Both the position numbers and the translations under genes were made by a program. A stretch of 9,875 bases of DNA from Halieaceae bacterium (GTDB lineage Bacteria; Pseudomonadota; Gammaproteobacteria; Pseudomonadales; Halieaceae), in NCBI GenBank assembly GCA_011524755.1, contig WTJR01000042.1, positions 1 through 9,875 on the forward strand, written 5' to 3'. The notes below the pieces were generated by a model. That model was not told where the DNA came from, did no database searches, and saw only the letters and a list, made by a program, of their open reading frames with translations. Below, piece after piece: positions 6,924 to 9,875 of the stretch (its first letter is position 1; every line of letters starts with the position of its first letter).

Positions 6924-8543
6924 CTAGCTTTTCCGCCAAGCCCACGATATGGGGTAACGCCGGTCTCGACCAAAACCACGTGTTGTGATGCGAACGCCAA
7001 CCGGTGCCTGACGACGCTTGTACTCGTTTAAGTCGATCAATCGAATGACGCGTTTTACGTCGGACTCCGCAAACCCCGCTGCGACAATTTGCTCGGGGCT
7101 TTGATCTTCTTCCACGTATCGCTCAATGATCTCATCGAGCTCCTCGTAGGGCGGCAGATTGTCCTGATCCGTCTGATCGGGTGCCAGTTCAGCCGATGGT
7201 GGGCGATCAATAACGCGCTGGGGAATGCAGTAACCCAAGGTGTTACGGTAGCGCGCTAGCGCATAGACCAGAAGCTTCGGACAATCCTTGAGTGCGTCGA
7301 AACCACCGGCCATGTCGCCGTAAAGGGTGGAGTAACCCACAGCTAGCTCACTTTTGTTCCCCGTCGTTAACACCAGACGGTGTTTTTTATTAGAAATCGA
7401 CATCAAAAGAACGCCCCGGCAACGTGCCTGAAGATTCTCTTCGGTGGTATCGACAGACAATCCATCAAACTGATCGTTGAGCCCAGCCATAAAGGCCTCA
7501 TAAATGGGCTCAATGGAGATGACATCGTATTCAACCCCCATAATGGATGCCTGCTCTCCCGCATCCTCGACACTCATATCCGCCGTGTATTTAAAGGGCA
7601 TCATCACAGCCTGCACGCGGTCCGCGCCCAAGGCATCAACGGCTACCGCCAGTGTCACCGCTGAATCGATGCCGCCCGACAGCCCCAAGACAACGCCCGG
7701 AAATCCGTTCTTCTCGACGTAATCACGAACGCCAAGCACTAATGCCTGCCAGACAGCGGCAACGTCAGACAGTGCCGTTGCGGCGACCCCTTGCGCGATT
7801 TCAACACCACGGACTGTGCGTTCCACCGAGAGGTCAAAACAGCCTTCCTCGAAATCCGGTGCAACCACTGCAAGCTCGCCGTCGGCGTTCACCGCGAATG
7901 ATCCACCATCGAATACCAGCTCGTCCTGACCGCCCACCTGATTCACATAAATCATCGGAATGGACTGCTCGGTGGCTCTGTCGGCCAATACTTGCCAACG
8001 CTCTTTATGCTTGCCGCGATGGAATGGGCTCGCATTGAGGTTAATCAACAGCTCGGCACCCACGCGTCTCGCCGCATCTGCAGGCTCTTTGTGCCAGATA
8101 TCCTCACAAATCGTGATACCGACTTTTATACCCGCCACATCAACAACACAGGGGGTATCACCCTCACTGAAATAGCGCTTCTCATCGAAAACTTGGTAGT
8201 TGGGCAGACGCTGCTTGAAGTACTCGCCAACCAGCTGACCGCCATGCAAGACACCGGCCGCGTTGTACAGTCTTCCGTCGCATCGCCTGGGGTATCCGAC
8301 AACTACGAAAAGGTTAGAGGGAAGCTCGCTCGCAAGTTGGGTCAGCGCATCTTCGATCTGCGCCTGCAAACTGTCGCGCATCAGAAGGTCTTCGGGGGGA
8401 TAACCGGTCAGTGTCAGCTCAGGAAACACGACAAGGGTGTCCTGACCTGCGGTGTCAGCGTCGCGTGATACCTGAATGACTTTCTCAGTATTACCCCTGA
8501 TGTCACCAACAAAGGTATTGAGCTGCCCCATGACAACTTTCAT
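6924..8543 (-). CDS. nadE: Glutamine-dependent NAD+ synthetase
   Basis: This enzyme makes NAD+ from nicotinic acid adenine dinucleotide, using ATP and ammonia taken from glutamine, in the cytoplasm. The 539-residue product has two domains. The N-terminal nitrilase-type glutaminase (about 1-260) shows catalytic E42 in VVFPELTLTGYPPEDLL, a probable catalytic Lys at K110 before LPNYQVFDEKRYF, and C146 in ITICEDIW. The C-terminal synthetase carries the ATP pyrophosphatase loop GLSGGIDSA (SGGIDS 289-294) and family segments TTGNKSELAVGYSTLYGDMAGG and PPSAELAPDQTDQD. The two-domain form distinguishes it from the short ammonia-dependent NadE of E. coli. ATG at 8541-8543 has AGGAG 9 bases upstream. 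It converges with bamD and diverges from the small membrane gene at 8631. Confidence 0.97.
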   Translation of the reverse strand: MKVVMGQLNTFVGDIRGNTEKVIQVSRDADTAGQDTLVVFPELTLTGYPPEDLLMRDSLQAQIEDALTQLASELPSNLFVVVGYPRRCDGRLYNAAGVLHGGQLVGEYFKQRLPNYQVFDEKRYFSEGDTPCVVDVAGIKVGITICEDIWHKEPADAARRVGAELLINLNASPFHRGKHKERWQVLADRATEQSIPMIYVNQVGGQDELVFDGGSFAVNADGELAVVAPDFEEGCFDLSVERTVRGVEIAQGVAATALSDVAAVWQALVLGVRDYVEKNGFPGVVLGLSGGIDSAVTLAVAVDALGADRVQAVMMPFKYTADMSVEDAGEQASIMGVEYDVISIEPIYEAFMAGLNDQFDGLSVDTTEENLQARCRGVLLMSISNKKHRLVLTTGNKSELAVGYSTLYGDMAGGFDALKDCPKLLVYALARYRNTLGYCIPQRVIDRPPSAELAPDQTDQDNLPPYEELDEIIERYVEEDQSPEQIVAAGFAESDVKRVIRLIDLNEYKRRQAPVGVRITTRGFGRDRRYPISWAWRKS

Positions 8544-8570
8544 GCACTTACTCTCCTAACTAAGAGTCTC

Positions 8571-8598
8571 TTGCTCGATGATTAGTGACTGATATAGT
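8571..8598 (+). promoter_or_regulatory. Candidate promoter for the 8631 and 8940 genes
   Basis: TTGCTC (8571-8576) and TATAGT (8593-8598) are separated by 16 bases. The -10 matches five of six and the -35 three of six. Transcription would begin near 8605, after the upstream ATG at 8601 but before the ATG at 8631. A 10-bp palindrome, TGTGTACACA (8619-8628), lies just downstream and could be an operator. Confidence 0.4.
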
Positions 8599-8630
8599 GC
8601 ATGAACCAGTCGCAAATCTGTGTACACACG

Positions 8631-8924
8631 ATGTCTGAAGACACGTCCGTGAGCGCTAAGGATAACATTGACCGCTCACAGGTCTTTGCTGTTTACAACG
8701 TTTACCGACTCGTCATTAGCTCGGTTCTTTTCGCCTTGACGTTTTTCTCGACAGGATCTGCACTGGTGGCAGATGAAATTCCCGTGCAAATGCTCGTGGC
8801 GGGCATCCTGATCGTCAGCAGCCTTATTATCGCGACCTTAGGTCCACGTTCCAAGCTCACCTCGAAAAGTGGCATTTTTAGTGCATCATTAAATTACAGT
8901 GCGAAACCGAGAATTAGCGACTAA
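8631..8924 (+). CDS. Small two-helix membrane protein, probably a truncated PilS N-terminus
   Basis: The product is about 97 residues from ATG 8631; the frame also opens at ATG 8601. Neither start has a clear ribosome site. I prefer 8631 because the candidate promoter would start transcription near 8605. A polar N-terminus leads to VYNVYRLVISSVLFALTFF (first membrane helix), then VQMLVAGILIVSSLIIATLG (second), then PRSKLTSKSGIF and a polar tail. The pattern of a Tyr-x-x-Tyr-Arg motif before the first helix and a charged break after the second resembles the start of PilS, the sensor kinase of type IV pili. In P. aeruginosa pilS-pilR lie next to bamD. PilS proper has six helices, a PAS and a kinase domain, none of which follow here. 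It may be a remnant or an independent small protein. The PilS link is from remembered family pattern, not an alignment. Confidence 0.6.
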   Translation: MSEDTSVSAKDNIDRSQVFAVYNVYRLVISSVLFALTFFSTGSALVADEIPVQMLVAGILIVSSLIIATLGPRSKLTSKSGIFSASLNYSAKPRISD

Positions 8925-8939
8925 TTAAAAGGCATAAAA

Positions 8940-9749
8940 ATGAGCATACAAAACGTTCTAGAGAATATGTGGCAAGACTATTTGCTACTGAACCCTGAAG
9001 CTCAACGGGTCGTTGATACGTTACATGCTGAAGCAGAGAGTATTGTTAACGATCATATTGCGCTCAGAACGTTTAATGTCGGAGTGGTCGCGCTGGAGGA
9101 GTGTGCAAAACCTTTTCTTGCCATGGGTTACAAAGAAAAGGACGAGTATTTTTTTGAGGCTAAAAAGCTTCGTGCTAAACACTATGAATACAAGGCGGAC
9201 CCCAGCACGCCGAAAATCTTTATCAGTGAGTTATTGGTCCATGAATTCTCGAGTGACTTTCAAGCCATTGTGAACTCACTTGTGTCACACATCTCTGCCA
9301 ATCAAGTTCAAAAATCCGGTTTCTTTCACTCGGGCCGCCCCTGGAATGTGAGCTTATCGCAATACGAAACACTGCTTGGAGAGAGTGACTACGGTGCTTG
9401 GGTGGCAGCTATCGGATATCGCCCTAATCACTTCACTGTCTCTGTTAACAACCTAAAAAAGTACTCGGACATCAACACGCTTAATGACTTTTTGAAATCC
9501 AAAGGTTTTAAACTGAATTCGAGCGGCGGAGAGGTTAAAGGGACACCGCACGTGCGTCTGGAGCAGTCTTCCACCCTCGCCAACAGAGTAGAGGTTGAAT
9601 TTACTGACGGTAAGAAGGAAATTCCAAGTTGCTACTTTGAGTTCGCCAAACGCTATCCATTAGATTCGGGTGAGCTTTACCAAGGCTTTATTGCCAAATC
9701 TGCTGACAAAATTTTTGAATCAACGAATACCTACCACGCCTCTCAATAA
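8940..9749 (+). CDS. DUF1338 family protein (2-oxoadipate dioxygenase/decarboxylase-like, short form)
   Basis: The 269-residue product has the hallmarks of the DUF1338 family: VNDHIALRTF with H39, SGRPW, GYRPNHFTV with H164, LNSSGGEVKGTP, LEQSSTLANRVEVEFTDG and SCYFEFAKRYP. Known relatives are HglS of Pseudomonas putida, an Fe(II) enzyme that turns 2-oxoadipate into D-2-hydroxyglutarate in lysine breakdown, and the plant protein FLO7. HglS binds iron with two His and one Glu. H39 and H164 fit the His ligands, and a Glu in RVEVEF or CYFEF could be the third. This is a short form (HglS and YdcJ are over 400 residues) and its substrate is unknown to me. ATG at 8940 has AAGG 7 bases upstream and follows the 8631 gene by 15 bases, so they may be co-transcribed. 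GC is about 45% over 9001-9360, against about 57% in bamD, suggesting acquisition. The protein resembles Bacteroidetes-type members as I recall them. Confidence 0.88.
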   Translation: MSIQNVLENMWQDYLLLNPEAQRVVDTLHAEAESIVNDHIALRTFNVGVVALEECAKPFLAMGYKEKDEYFFEAKKLRAKHYEYKADPSTPKIFISELLVHEFSSDFQAIVNSLVSHISANQVQKSGFFHSGRPWNVSLSQYETLLGESDYGAWVAAIGYRPNHFTVSVNNLKKYSDINTLNDFLKSKGFKLNSSGGEVKGTPHVRLEQSSTLANRVEVEFTDGKKEIPSCYFEFAKRYPLDSGELYQGFIAKSADKIFESTNTYHASQ

Positions 9750-9753
9750 CCGG

Positions 9754-9780
9754 GCAAGAAGGTCTGACGATCGTTCTTGC
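9754..9780. terminator. Inverted repeat after the DUF1338 gene
   Basis: GCAAGAA (9754-9760) and TTCTTGC (9774-9780) form a perfect 7-bp stem with a 13-base loop, beginning 5 bases after the DUF1338 stop and lying between two convergent frames. There is no T run after it. It could be a weak bidirectional terminator or a 3'-end stability hairpin. Confidence 0.4.
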
Positions 9781-9801
9781 GGATAAACTGAGGCTGCGGC
9801 C

Positions 9802-9875
9802 TTAATTCACTTCCACTGTCGGAATGCGAAGCTCTTTGGGTAGTGAGAACGTAATGTTCTCGGGCCGGCCGTCCA
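9802..9875 (-). CDS. C-terminal end of an unrecognised protein (cut by window edge)
   Basis: On the minus strand an open frame enters from the window edge and ends with TAA at 9802-9804. The last 23 residues begin DGRPENITFSLPKEL and finish RIPTVEVN. I do not recognise the family. It is convergent with the DUF1338 gene and 52 bp from its stop. With so little sequence the call rests on the open frame, natural codon use and its position. It could also be chance. Confidence 0.45.
   Translation of the reverse strand, partial: DGRPENITFSLPKELRIPTVEVN

Noticed and set aside
7992..8468. 158-codon plus-strand frame
   Set aside because: It is antisense to the nitrilase domain of nadE. The nadE frame carries the catalytic residues.

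Overview
The window carries a chromosomal core region of a gammaproteobacterium. The block clpB-pgeF-rluD on the minus strand, divergent from bamD on the plus strand, matches the order in Escherichia coli (clpB-yfiH-rluD-yfiO) and Pseudomonas aeruginosa. ClpB residue numbering matches the E. coli protein exactly at both Walker A and both Walker B motifs. GC content is about 57% in sampled core genes. A marine Cellvibrionales/Halieaceae-type organism is a guess from overall flavour only. No rRNA, tRNA, insertion sequence or CRISPR array was seen.

Layout from left to right. 1-889 (minus) is the first 296 codons of the acetolactate synthase large subunit (ilvI), cut by the window edge. 890-1363 is a long non-coding leader/promoter region for ilvI. 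It holds inverted repeats and a short GTG-initiated frame rich in Val/Ile/Leu. 1364-1389 is a clear intrinsic terminator for clpB. 1425-5882 (minus) is rluD, pgeF and clpB in transcription order: rluD and pgeF overlap by 23 bp, and clpB also has its own sigma-32-type heat-shock promoter at 4102-4130 and a hairpin next to its ribosome binding site. 5974-6882 (plus) is the lipoprotein gene bamD. 6924-8543 (minus) is a glutamine-dependent NAD+ synthetase (nadE).

The right end is the accessory-looking part. 8631-8924 (plus) encodes a roughly 100-residue two-helix membrane protein. It looks like the N-terminus of the PilS sensor kinase, whose gene sits next to bamD in Pseudomonas, but the rest of a kinase is missing. 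Fifteen bases later, 8940-9749 (plus) encodes a short-form DUF1338 protein, related to the 2-oxoadipate dioxygenase/decarboxylase family, at about 45% GC. This looks like a replacement of pilS by an acquired gene. The window ends with the last 23 or so codons of an unrecognised minus-strand gene.

Most genes do housekeeping work: branched-chain amino acid synthesis (ilvI), protein disaggregation (clpB), peptidoglycan-precursor quality control (pgeF), 23S rRNA pseudouridylation (rluD), outer-membrane protein assembly (bamD) and NAD synthesis (nadE). I found no convincing new multi-gene system. The pilS-like/DUF1338 junction and the ilvI leader are the two places most worth a second look.
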